DNA from: an uncultured Alphaproteobacteria bacterium
GTDB taxonomy: Bacteria > Pseudomonadota > Alphaproteobacteria > VGEJ01
Assembly: GCA_913041535.1 (NCBI GenBank)
Contig: CAJWJK010000004.1
Location: forward strand, 62,001-126,000
Direction: 5' to 3'
DNA: 64,000 nt
The position numbers and the translations under genes are program-made. Shown here piece by piece: positions 1 through 9,167 of this stretch (the stretch's first letter is position 1; each line of letters starts with the position of its first letter). The notes beneath the pieces are model-generated. The model worked only from the letters and a program-made list of their open reading frames with translations. It did not search any database and had not been told where the DNA came from.

Positions 1-1435
1 TATATCCCTCAAGGTACCGCACGATAAATCCGCTTGTTGTTTCCCATGCTATGACCGCAATCAACACCACTAAAGCGATCTCTAGACCGCTAGAAATGAC
101 ACCCCGTCCAACGTCTCCAGTCAGCCAAGAGAAAACGGCAATTGACCAGGCCTCAGCAATTACCAGTGCCGCAAGAAGATATATTGCAACATCCGAAACT
201 TTCTTCACCCCAGAAATATAAGCGTTTGCTCTCTTTTCCAACTGCGGAAAATTATCCGAAAGTAAGTTTCCGATAGTGAACATCCTCTTTATTCCCTGCC
301 GTACTACAAACAATGCAAAACGCGCGACCACTAGAGTAATTATGGAAAGCGCGGTAGCACGAGCTATAAAAGCGAAACCACCAACCACTTCCAGAGCCCA
401 AACAATGTAGGAAACCAACAAATAAACTATTGTAGGAATGTGCCAAATATCAGCAAGACGATCCCTAATGATCTGCAATCCCTTAAAGATTGCCACACCG
501 TCGCCCCTGATCCAGCTAGCGACCGCACGACGAACTTGAAGAATAAACACGAATATTAAAACAAATTGGAAAAACCCAAACAGCTTTGCCAAGACTGCAA
601 TACCAAGGTGCGGCATGCCTAACGCTTCAGCTCCCCCTGCAAGAAAATACCCATACACAGGTATCACCATCAACCGACTCACCCAGATCAAAATGTATGC
701 CGCATCCTCGTCTCCAATATCGAAGAGTCTCAGTTGTGGCATTGTGGGTCGTAGAAGCAATTTCATTATTGAGTAAAGAAAAGCTGAGAACGTTATCGCG
801 TGAACTAGGGACAAACCGACCACACGAACTGTGTCTTCTGGCTGTATGATTGTAAGGGTTGCCAGCGCCGCAATATAAAAAGCAGCAACAGGGATTAACT
901 CTAAAAGACCATAAGCCAGCAGTAATGCTAAACGCACTGGCCTACTTGAAAAACCTATCCCTGCGAGCGCATTCCTGACCCCTCCAAGTCCAAAATTAAC
1001 CAGCCACCGAATAGCAAAGGCGAAAACTATGGTGACCGCGACTTTTGCTAATAGGGACAACCAGTTCTGGTACCGATCCGGCGTCTCAACCTCTTTTCGC
1101 AACCAAGAGGCTAAGCCAGCAAAACTATCCCCATCAGCTTGAGTGAATAGGATGTTCTGCATTGATCCAAGCTGAAGAGATATATCATCGATAACTGAGG
1201 CTATGCCCGTTGGCTCTATCGTACGCGTTACGTTTATACCCTGTAGCGTCCGAAGGTGTTCAATGAAAGTTTGTCTCTCCGTCTCGTCCTCAATCATATC
1301 AATGAGAGAATCGAGATGTTCTGGCTCAGGCAAGACAGTACTCTCTGCAGACGAGATGCTTAAAGAGCAAAACAAAATTAGAAGCGCTAAAACAACAGCT
1401 CTAGCCTGTAAGACAATATCAAGTATTGGATTCAT
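1..1435 (-). CDS. Mechanosensitive ion channel (MscS-like) family protein, N-terminal part, truncated by window start
   Basis: Reverse strand read by hand: open frame from ATG at 1435 to the window edge (MNPILDIVLQARAVVLALLILFCSLSISSAES...LFDIGDEDAAYILIWVSRLMVIPVYGYFLAGG...IYLLAALVIAEAWSIAVFSWLTGDVG...). Signal peptide plus many TM helices. Missing from the ORF track because it has no stop inside the window. Confidence 0.7.
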   Translation of the reverse strand, partial: MNPILDIVLQARAVVLALLILFCSLSISSAESTVLPEPEHLDSLIDMIEDETERQTFIEHLRTLQGINVTRTIEPTGIASVIDDISLQLGSMQNILFTQADGDSFAGLASWLRKEVETPDRYQNWLSLLAKVAVTIVFAFAIRWLVNFGLGGVRNALAGIGFSSRPVRLALLLAYGLLELIPVAAFYIAALATLTIIQPEDTVRVVGLSLVHAITFSAFLYSIMKLLLRPTMPQLRLFDIGDEDAAYILIWVSRLMVIPVYGYFLAGGAEALGMPHLGIAVLAKLFGFFQFVLIFVFILQVRRAVASWIRGDGVAIFKGLQIIRDRLADIWHIPTIVYLLVSYIVWALEVVGGFAFIARATALSIITLVVARFALFVVRQGIKRMFTIGNLLSDNFPQLEKRANAYISGVKKVSDVAIYLLAALVIAEAWSIAVFSWLTGDVGRGVISSGLEIALVVLIAVIAWETTSGFIVRYLEGY

Positions 1436-1842
1436 TATTACCTATGATACACGCAATACACATTTTATCATCGTTTGACATAGACTCCGCTCTAACACGC
1501 CACAAGCACCACATGTATCGTGAAACTTCTCTAACGTGCTTACACCACCCGCAATTCTGAAAGACCACAAAATAAAACAACCGCATGTATCGTCAATCTA
1601 GGTGCTATTATACACATAAAATGGTTTAAGAAGCGCGCATAGGTGGCTAAAGGCCTGCCAAAGGCAACAGCAGCCTAACTGTGTAATTCTAACGATCTTT
1701 ACTAGGGTGCTTCGCATATTCGAAAGATAGTGTTATTATAGCCGCAATATGCCCACGGAATAGATAAATAGATGGGCTAAAACAAACGTGGATAACGGTA
1801 CACTGGTTCCGGGATCACTTGAATATAGGGAGGGTAGGAGAT

Positions 1843-3447
1843 ATGGCCCAACGGAAAGGCAAAAGGATTACCAGACGCCGTGCCTTGAAGGCAGGCGCTC
1901 AAGGACTCGCTTTAACATCTGCCATTGGGATTGCACCCAAGTATCTGATAAGCCCAGCAAGAGCAACAGGTCTAGCATCGGGAATGACCGGTGGGCCAAC
2001 GGGATTCGATGGCGCAGAGCGCTTTCAATACAATGAGGGCATGTCAGAAGGTCGCGCAGTAGAAGCAGCTAAGAAACTTAAAGCGGACGGCAAGGCTGGA
2101 AAAATAACTTTCCTTCTTACACAGGGTGCCGTTGGCCAGTTTGAACAACCATTTCCGGATGGAGCTCCCACTGTACGGTCTGTTTGGGAAGCAGAAACTG
2201 GCATTCCGGTTGAGATAATCCCGGCCGGTGAAGTTGAAATCATCCCCAAAGTCATGCAGGACATCACCACAGGGTCCGGAACGTACGATATTTTCACAGG
2301 GCCATGGAATGCCGTTGGCGACAAAGTTGATGCGAACGGAATCGTCAATCTAGATGAGTTTGTCGCCAAACATAGGCCAGATTGGGGCGACTCGGAAAGA
2401 GGCACGCCAACTCCTGAGATGGAAAACCTTCTGTATAAGTATAATGGTTCCTATTACACCATATCCATCGATGGTGATTTTCAAACATGGGTCTATCGCA
2501 AGGACCTGTTCGAAGACTCAGACAATATCAAGCAGTTTGAGGACACCTATGGCTGGACGCTTGGACACCCTCGAACGTGGAAGGAAGTGGATCAAATTGC
2601 GGAATTTTTCCACGGCAAAGGTGTTCCCCAATGTAATCTTATTGGACCATTCTGGGGTCTAGCAATTTTCTACGCGCGATTTGCTGGGCAGGATAATCCC
2701 AACTTCTACTACTTCGATGAAGAAGGAAATCCAAATCTGGACACAGACCTCGGTATCAAGGCTCTTGAGGAGCACGTTAATCTCAAGAACTATTCTGCCC
2801 GCGATGCACTTTCGTGGTCTTGGGCAGAGGCATACGGTGCCATGGGCCAAGCTGAAGGCCTCATGATGTCAACGTACACCAATCTGCGGAAGTTTAATGA
2901 TCGCTACAATGCCGACGGAACGCCAGCAACTCCAGCGACTGGAAAGCTCGGATCGTTCCTGCCACCCGGCAATACCTTTGGCGACGACCTGATTCGCCGC
3001 AGTTGTCTGTACTATAACATCAACGCGGAGATCTCAGCCCAGAGTGAACATGCGGAAGCTGCTTACCTGTTCATGCAATGGGCAAGCTCTACCAGAACAT
3101 TTAGCTGGATGTCTGGCAATCCGGGTGGTTACTTTGATCCATTCCAGAAAGCAAACTTTGCAGAACCTCTGGTACAGCAAACTTACCATGCAGACCACTG
3201 TGCAATAATAGAAGAAACCATTGCCCGATCGGCTCCGACAATTAACTTTGCCGGACAGGGTGCGTTTGACACAAAACTTGATGAGCAAATTCAGGCCGCA
3301 CTTGTTGGTGATAAAACACCAGCAGAGGCAATGAAGAAAGCCGCAAAGGATTGGCGGAGAATCATCAAAAAGCGCGGTGAAACTCGCATGATTGATAACA
3401 TGAACAAGAGCCGCGCGAATTGGCCGGCTATCATCGATAAGGCATAG
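1843..3447 (+). CDS. ABC transporter extracellular solute-binding protein (carbohydrate type), Tat-like signal
   Basis: MAQRKGKRITRRRALKAGAQGLALTSAIG twin-arginine-like signal; type-1 solute-binding fold features; followed by two permeases and two ATPases. GGTAGGAG upstream of ATG 1843. Confidence 0.88.
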   Translation: MAQRKGKRITRRRALKAGAQGLALTSAIGIAPKYLISPARATGLASGMTGGPTGFDGAERFQYNEGMSEGRAVEAAKKLKADGKAGKITFLLTQGAVGQFEQPFPDGAPTVRSVWEAETGIPVEIIPAGEVEIIPKVMQDITTGSGTYDIFTGPWNAVGDKVDANGIVNLDEFVAKHRPDWGDSERGTPTPEMENLLYKYNGSYYTISIDGDFQTWVYRKDLFEDSDNIKQFEDTYGWTLGHPRTWKEVDQIAEFFHGKGVPQCNLIGPFWGLAIFYARFAGQDNPNFYYFDEEGNPNLDTDLGIKALEEHVNLKNYSARDALSWSWAEAYGAMGQAEGLMMSTYTNLRKFNDRYNADGTPATPATGKLGSFLPPGNTFGDDLIRRSCLYYNINAEISAQSEHAEAAYLFMQWASSTRTFSWMSGNPGGYFDPFQKANFAEPLVQQTYHADHCAIIEETIARSAPTINFAGQGAFDTKLDEQIQAALVGDKTPAEAMKKAAKDWRRIIKKRGETRMIDNMNKSRANWPAIIDKA

Positions 3448-3479
3448 TGCTTTAGTATCATAGAATGATGGGAGGTACT

Positions 3480-3503
3480 GCGGACAACCTAGGCGTTGTC
3501 CGC
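3480..3503 (+). other. Intergenic stem-loop between solute-binding protein and permease genes
   Basis: Perfect 9-bp inverted repeat GCGGACAAC-ctaggc-GTTGTCCGC, with flanking GAGG/CCTC extension. Confidence 0.75.
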
Positions 3504-3548
3504 GCCTCTTATTAGGCTCGGTGGTAGTATTAAGAGAGCAAAACGCAA

Positions 3549-4415
3549 ATGATGGCTGGTAATCGAATTTCATTCGAGGTTATGCGGTACACGTTTATTA
3601 TCGCAGCACTCGCCATATTTCTAATTCCGATTGTTTGGATGACTACGCTTGCGTTCAAACCTGTCGCGGAGTGGACAACTGCCATTTCTGAGATTACATG
3701 GCTACCAAAGAACCCCACATTGGGAAATTTTGAGTTTATCTTCACGGGACAAACGGATGAACTCATCATAACCATGCCCAACACGGCAACGATGCCAATT
3801 ATAGCAAGCCTCGTAATTGCGTCACTTGGTACATTAATTGCAGTAGTGGTCGGAACATTAGGTGCATATGGCGTATCGCGCTTTCAAGTTGGAAATAATC
3901 TTCCTTTATCCGTGCTCCAACTTCGTTTGTTTCCGCCAATGGCAGTTATGATTCCTGTCATGATGATGTGGTCATATCTTGCGCTTGTTGATACTTTCTG
4001 GGGGCTTTCGCTGATTTATGGAATTGTCACGTTGCCATTTTCATTTTGGCTAATGAAGACATTTTTTGATGAGGTACCTCGTGAGATTGAGGAGGCAGCA
4101 CTTGTAGAAGGATGTAGCCAATGGAGAGTCTTTTATCGCGTTACGTTGCCAATGGTAAAAGCGCCACTAGCAACAACCGTATTGTTTGTATTTATCCTTA
4201 ACTGGAGCGATTACGTTATAGCTTTGCTCCTTACGCGGAAGGACTGGGTCACCATTCCGGTCTACATGAACTCCCTTAATAGTGCCATGACTGGTGAAAT
4301 GTATGGATCCAAAGCAGCAATCGGCTTAATTGCTGCCATCCCACCGGTGGTGCTAGGCATCATCATTCAGAAGCATTTGGTGCGCGGGCTTACCTTTGGA
4401 GCTCTCAAACAATGA
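3549..4415 (+). CDS. ABC transporter permease (MalG-like, CUT1)
   Basis: Multiple TM helices; EAA-loop-like segment EVPREIEEAALVEGCSQWRVFYRVTLPMVKAPL. Confidence 0.88.
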   Translation: MMAGNRISFEVMRYTFIIAALAIFLIPIVWMTTLAFKPVAEWTTAISEITWLPKNPTLGNFEFIFTGQTDELIITMPNTATMPIIASLVIASLGTLIAVVVGTLGAYGVSRFQVGNNLPLSVLQLRLFPPMAVMIPVMMMWSYLALVDTFWGLSLIYGIVTLPFSFWLMKTFFDEVPREIEEAALVEGCSQWRVFYRVTLPMVKAPLATTVLFVFILNWSDYVIALLLTRKDWVTIPVYMNSLNSAMTGEMYGSKAAIGLIAAIPPVVLGIIIQKHLVRGLTFGALKQ

Positions 4416-4445
4416 TGACAGCGGATCTAAAGCGAGTCACAAACG

Positions 4446-5384
4446 ATGGCAAGTAACCCGCAAACTCTAACTCTAGCCCAACAGGGAGCAAAGTTAGGCA
4501 GGTGGATGACCCTGCCAACCCAGCTTCTATTGGTCTTTATATTCGCTTTTCCTGGCTTAATGATTATTTACGTCAGTTTAAGCTGGTGGGGGCCACTTGA
4601 GGGAGTACCTTGGTATTATGCGTACGAGTCTCTGAATTGGTTCGAAAATTATATTTATTTGTTTGAAGATGAGCGCCTGTGGGGTTCGATTTGGCGCACT
4701 CTTTTAATTATGCTCGTTGTTGTACCTGTTGAGTTTTTTCTTGGACTAGGGCTAGCCATTCTCTTCGTGGATAATTTTACGGGTAAGCGAGTATTCTATT
4801 CTATTCTTTTGATGCCCATGATGATTGTGCCCGCAGTGGCGGGTTACATGTTCTATATCCTGTTCCAGAGTAATGGGCCCGTTAATCAGCTTCTGAGCCT
4901 GATTACTGGATTTGAGATTGATATTCTATGGCTAAGTGAAACCGATAATGCTTTTGTTGCCATTATGATTGCCGATATTTGGCAATGGACACCTCTCATG
5001 TTTCTAATTCTCTTGGCAGGATTACTCGGGGTTCCTGAAGATCAATTGAAAGCCGCCACACTCCTTGGTGCGAACTGGGGTCAAAAATTTCTGCGCATTG
5101 CCCTCCCAAAAATGCGCATTGTAATGATTATTGCCCTCGTTATCCGTGCAGTGGAGGCTTTTAAACTATTTGATGTAATGTATGTTATGACAAAGGGTGG
5201 TCCAGGGGTCGCTACTGAGACAATATCCGTGTATGTTTACAAAGTAACCTTTATGGAACTTGAGTGGTCTTACGTATCTGCAATAGGATTTGCGATTCTG
5301 ATGTTCCTTACAGCACTTGGTGCAATTGGAATCATCATTTTGTCTAACGCGCAAAAAAAGAGGCTCGCCAATGTCGTCGATTGA
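4446..5384 (+). CDS. ABC transporter permease (MalF-like, CUT1)
   Basis: Multiple TM helices; EAA-loop-like GVPEDQLKAATLLGANWGQKFLRIALPKM; KGGPGVATETISVYVYK motif typical of sugar permeases. Confidence 0.88.
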   Translation: MASNPQTLTLAQQGAKLGRWMTLPTQLLLVFIFAFPGLMIIYVSLSWWGPLEGVPWYYAYESLNWFENYIYLFEDERLWGSIWRTLLIMLVVVPVEFFLGLGLAILFVDNFTGKRVFYSILLMPMMIVPAVAGYMFYILFQSNGPVNQLLSLITGFEIDILWLSETDNAFVAIMIADIWQWTPLMFLILLAGLLGVPEDQLKAATLLGANWGQKFLRIALPKMRIVMIIALVIRAVEAFKLFDVMYVMTKGGPGVATETISVYVYKVTFMELEWSYVSAIGFAILMFLTALGAIGIIILSNAQKKRLANVVD

Positions 5385-6468
5385 GTTGACTAATTTGACT
5401 AAGCGTTTCGGTGATCTAGTCGCCGTTAATAATATGGACCTTGAAATAAAGGATAAGGAGTTCGTTGCACTTCTGGGGCCTTCTGGCTGCGGTAAAACCA
5501 CTACCATGAACATGATTGCCGGAATCGAATTACCATCGGATGGCCATGTTAGTTTCGACGGCAATGACATTACCAACACACCAATGGGGAAAAGAGGTGT
5601 GGGGTTTGTATTTCAGAACTATGCGATATTTATCCACATGACTGTTTACAAGAATCTTGCATTTGGACTAGAGGTTTCTGGAACGCCCCGTGGCGAGATT
5701 GATCAAAAGGTCGACGACATGGCCAAACTAATGCGACTCACACGCCAACTCGATTGGCCCGCGGAGCGCCTCAGCGTCAATGAATTGCAGCGCCTCGCAA
5801 TTGGCCGTTCAGCCATCGTGCGACCCAACATCTTTCTGCTTGATGAACCTCTTTCGAATTTAGATGCCGCATTCCGCGCTGAAATGCGTACTGAACTCAA
5901 GCATCTGCAGCATGAACTTGAACAAACTATGGTGTATGTCACTCATGATCAGCTTGAAGCAATGAGCATGGCAGACCGAATAGCTATCATGGATATGGGC
6001 ATACTTCAGCAATATGGCTCACCAATCGACGTATATAATCGGCCGGAAAATAGTTTTGTTGCCCGATTTATTGGTGCGCCTAGTATGAATCTTTTAGATG
6101 GTCGCATAGTCGGCACAAACGGTTCCACAAAGCTGGACTTTGGTGATATTGGCAACCTAACCCCCGATGGAAATGACCCTCTAGCTCAGGCCTGTCAAAA
6201 TGCCCAGAATTCCAATGTGCTTTTTGGGGTTCGACCAGAGGACTTAAAGATACAGCCTTCTGGAAGTTCTGATCAGGTACTGTCTGTAAAGGTCACATTT
6301 ATTGAGCTCATTGGCCCAAGGTCAATTATACATGTCGAAGGAGGCGGACATCAGCTTAAGGTCGTTAGTGATAACCAAGAGACAATAGAGATAGGCACCC
6401 CGGTAGGAATTGCTCCGACTGGACGTACACACCTTTTTGATGCTGATTCAGGTCAGCGCGTGGAGTAG
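5371..6468 (+). CDS. ABC transporter ATP-binding protein (MalK-like, CUT1) with degenerate signature motif
   Basis: Walker A GPSGCGKTT, Walker B NIFLLDEP, H-loop THDQ; C-loop reads LSVNELQ instead of LSGGQ. Likely start ATG 5371 (MSSIELTNLTKRFGDL), overlapping the end of the permease gene. Confidence 0.9.
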   Translation: MSSIELTNLTKRFGDLVAVNNMDLEIKDKEFVALLGPSGCGKTTTMNMIAGIELPSDGHVSFDGNDITNTPMGKRGVGFVFQNYAIFIHMTVYKNLAFGLEVSGTPRGEIDQKVDDMAKLMRLTRQLDWPAERLSVNELQRLAIGRSAIVRPNIFLLDEPLSNLDAAFRAEMRTELKHLQHELEQTMVYVTHDQLEAMSMADRIAIMDMGILQQYGSPIDVYNRPENSFVARFIGAPSMNLLDGRIVGTNGSTKLDFGDIGNLTPDGNDPLAQACQNAQNSNVLFGVRPEDLKIQPSGSSDQVLSVKVTFIELIGPRSIIHVEGGGHQLKVVSDNQETIEIGTPVGIAPTGRTHLFDADSGQRVE

Positions 6469-6471
6469 ACC

Positions 6472-7554
6472 ATGGCACAACTGGAACTACATGGGATAAA
6501 TAAGAAGTATGGCAACATCGTTGCCGTTGAGGATATCGATATCGTTGTTCCCGACAACGAATTTTTCTGTATTTTTGGACCGCCCGGTTGTGGAAAAACT
6601 ACGCTTTTGCGCCTCTGGCTTGGTTTGGAAAACGCAGATAGTGGCGAAATCATCATTGACGGTCAGGTGATGACTCACCAACCTCCAGCTGCCCGAAATC
6701 TTTCGATGGTATTCCAGAATTTGGCACTATTCCCGCACATGACTGCACGAGATAACCTCCGCTTTCCGCTAGTTGAGAGAAAACTTCCATCCAACGAAGT
6801 GGATCAGCGAGTGGCTCAAGTTGCTGAAACACTGCACATAACACCGCTTCTGAATAAGATGCCGGCCCATTTAAGCGGAGGCGAACGCCAACGTGTTGCC
6901 ATCGGTAGATCTTTAGTCCGTGATCCCGCTGCATACTTGATGGATGAGCCAATATCAGCTTTGGATGCCCGTCTTCGTGAGGAGATGCGGGTAGAGCTTA
7001 ATCGGTTGCAACGTGAATTGAAACATACCCTCATTTACGTGACTCATGACCAAGAGGAAGCGATGTCAGTTGCAGACCGAATGTGCATAATGCAAGAGGG
7101 CAAGGTGGTCCAGGTTGGGACTCCCGGTGAAATTTACAATAGTCCGGCAACACGGTACGTAGCAGAGTTTGTAGGTTCGCCACCGATAAACCTAATCGAA
7201 GGGCGTTTTGCAAACGGCACATTTAACTCAGATTCGCCAAGTATCTCTTGCAATGCTACTGGATCGTCGAATGTGGCAGACTGCAAAGCATTTATTGGTT
7301 TTAGACCCGAAGATGTAAGTGTTAGTCGTGAACCAACACCCGGATCAATCGCAGCTGAAGTTTTTGAGCTTGAGCCATTAGGTGCATGGACTGTGGTTGA
7401 CATTAAGGTTGGACAAGGTGTCGTGCGAGCGCAGATCTCTGGCCAACCCGACTTTGCGCTTAAAGAGCCTGTTCACATAATCCCGAATCTGGAACGCGCT
7501 CACTTCTTTGATGTAGATACTGGTACACGCTTTGCAAGTGGTGTTACAGCTTGA
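6472..7554 (+). CDS. ABC transporter ATP-binding protein (MalK-like), canonical signature
   Basis: Walker A GPPGCGKTT, signature LSGGERQRVAIGRSL, Walker B AYLMDEP, H-loop THDQEEA. Confidence 0.9.
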   Translation: MAQLELHGINKKYGNIVAVEDIDIVVPDNEFFCIFGPPGCGKTTLLRLWLGLENADSGEIIIDGQVMTHQPPAARNLSMVFQNLALFPHMTARDNLRFPLVERKLPSNEVDQRVAQVAETLHITPLLNKMPAHLSGGERQRVAIGRSLVRDPAAYLMDEPISALDARLREEMRVELNRLQRELKHTLIYVTHDQEEAMSVADRMCIMQEGKVVQVGTPGEIYNSPATRYVAEFVGSPPINLIEGRFANGTFNSDSPSISCNATGSSNVADCKAFIGFRPEDVSVSREPTPGSIAAEVFELEPLGAWTVVDIKVGQGVVRAQISGQPDFALKEPVHIIPNLERAHFFDVDTGTRFASGVTA

Positions 7555-7563
7555 GGCCTTATT

Positions 7564-7595
7564 CAACACCTTCAACTGAAAAGCTGAAGGTGTTG
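7564..7595. terminator. Hairpin between convergent genes (candidate bidirectional terminator)
   Basis: CAACACCTTCAACT-gaaa-AGCTGAAGGTGTTG, 14-bp stem with one mismatch, outer GGCC/GGCC; lies between stops of convergent CDS. No clear T tract. Confidence 0.65.
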
Positions 7596-7610
7596 AGAGG
7601 CCATAAGCTA

Positions 7611-8060
7611 TCATCGCTCTTGCGACGGTAGGGGTATGTCTGGCACCCACATATAGCCATCAAGATCAAGTATGTAAGCCTCCCTGAGACCGTGAGGCTT
7701 ATCGGCAGCCGTGGCTACAACTTTCATACCAAGTGAAAGAGCTGCAACTACTGCGGCATCGGGATCACGGCCATGGAGTCGAAGCTCAGCCCCTATTCCT
7801 CTGACTCTGCGCCCACCAACCATATCGGAATACAGAGGGTGTTGGTCGTAAGTATGATCTGCATGCAACATCCACTCGGATTCACCACGCTTAAACGCAG
7901 CAAAATCCTTATCACTGTAAATCTCATCCGCGCCCAATACTTTCCGGTGAAAGGGCAGCGCCGCAATCACATCTCGGACAAGTAAATTAAGGGTAAGGCC
8001 CACTAACCTTCGACCATACTCAGAAGCTGGAAGCCATGGTTTCTGATTGCTCTTGCGCAA
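7611..8060 (-). CDS. VOC (glyoxalase/bleomycin resistance-like) family protein
   Basis: LVGLTLNLLVRDVIAALPFHRKVLGADEIYSD...LGMKVVATAADKPHGLREAYILDLDGYMWVPD, typical VOC fold motifs. Likely TTG start at 8060 with AAAGGAG upstream. Confidence 0.7.
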   Translation of the reverse strand: MRKSNQKPWLPASEYGRRLVGLTLNLLVRDVIAALPFHRKVLGADEIYSDKDFAAFKRGESEWMLHADHTYDQHPLYSDMVGGRRVRGIGAELRLHGRDPDAAVVAALSLGMKVVATAADKPHGLREAYILDLDGYMWVPDIPLPSQER

Positions 8061-8346
8061 AACATTCTCCTTTATCGTGAGAAAGAAGACAATAGAAAGA
8101 GCGTACACATGACACCATGTAAAACGTAATAAGAAGAAATCTCATCATACGCACGTAACTGGTTCAATAATTATAATTATACGGTTAGGGTATGCCTCAA
8201 AGCCAAGGCGTTTCTGTTTCAACAACACTCCAGGTGTCCGCACATACACCAATCCCTTTATCGGCATACAAGCTATATGATGCGCAAACTCAGTCCTCGT
8301 AATAACACCACCTGATTGCTTTGCCATGTCATGATTCCAAACCCTC

Positions 8347-9138
8347 TCATTCGACATTCGGACGTTCGTAGCTCTCAAAGTTTCCACAAACACTGATAGA
8401 TTGACCAGACACATGCCGCCCAGCGTCAGAACACAGATAAAGAGCCATATCCGCAATCTCCTGTTGTGAGACCAAGGTACGCAAAGAAATACGCTGAAGT
8501 GCTTTCTCCAGAAACTCTTGATAAGTCACTCCGGCTGCCTCTGCTTGTTTATCGATAACTCCACGCAGTCTTGGACCGTCGACCGCACCTGGCAAAATCG
8601 CATTGACCCGAATATTCTTTGGACCCAGCTCAAAGGCCGCCTGATCGGTGAACCCACGTACCGCGTACTTAGACGTAGAGTAGGGCGCTCGTAATGGCAT
8701 AGGAAGCCGACCAGCTACGGATGACAAGTTAACAATTACTCCACCGCCCGCTTCCACAAAAGGGGCGACAGCGCGCCTTGCGCAGTAAAATTGACCGTTA
8801 ACGTTAACGGAAATAGTATGATCCCACTCATCAGGAGTTATATCTTCAAAACGCTTTGTAGGACCGGCAATGCCAGCATTGTTTATGAGAATGTCTAAGC
8901 CACCCATCTGATCCAAGGCCTGATCAAAAAGCCTATCGACCTCTTCTGGTTTTGAAACATCGGCCTTGATACAACCTATCGCAGGGAGCGACCGTTGCAG
9001 GTCACTAAGCACTGTTTCATCTATATCACACACATATACATGAGCTCCATTAGCGACGAAGGTCTCTGCAACCACTCGGCCAATCCCTGACCCCCCAGCA
9101 GTCACAATCGCGCGTCTACCTTTAACATTGATATCCAT
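8347..9138 (-). CDS. Short-chain dehydrogenase/reductase (SDR)
   Basis: TAGGSGIG Rossmann motif, NNAG, YSTSK catalytic motif. Confidence 0.9.
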   Translation of the reverse strand: MDINVKGRRAIVTAGGSGIGRVVAETFVANGAHVYVCDIDETVLSDLQRSLPAIGCIKADVSKPEEVDRLFDQALDQMGGLDILINNAGIAGPTKRFEDITPDEWDHTISVNVNGQFYCARRAVAPFVEAGGGVIVNLSSVAGRLPMPLRAPYSTSKYAVRGFTDQAAFELGPKNIRVNAILPGAVDGPRLRGVIDKQAEAAGVTYQEFLEKALQRISLRTLVSQQEIADMALYLCSDAGRHVSGQSISVCGNFESYERPNVE

Positions 9139-9167
9139 TTTCTTTACTCTCAAAATGCCCTGAATCC

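Noticed and set aside
8145-8456. 103-aa minus-strand track ORF between VOC and SDR genes
   Set aside because: Overlaps the SDR 3' end in another frame with no recognisable motif.
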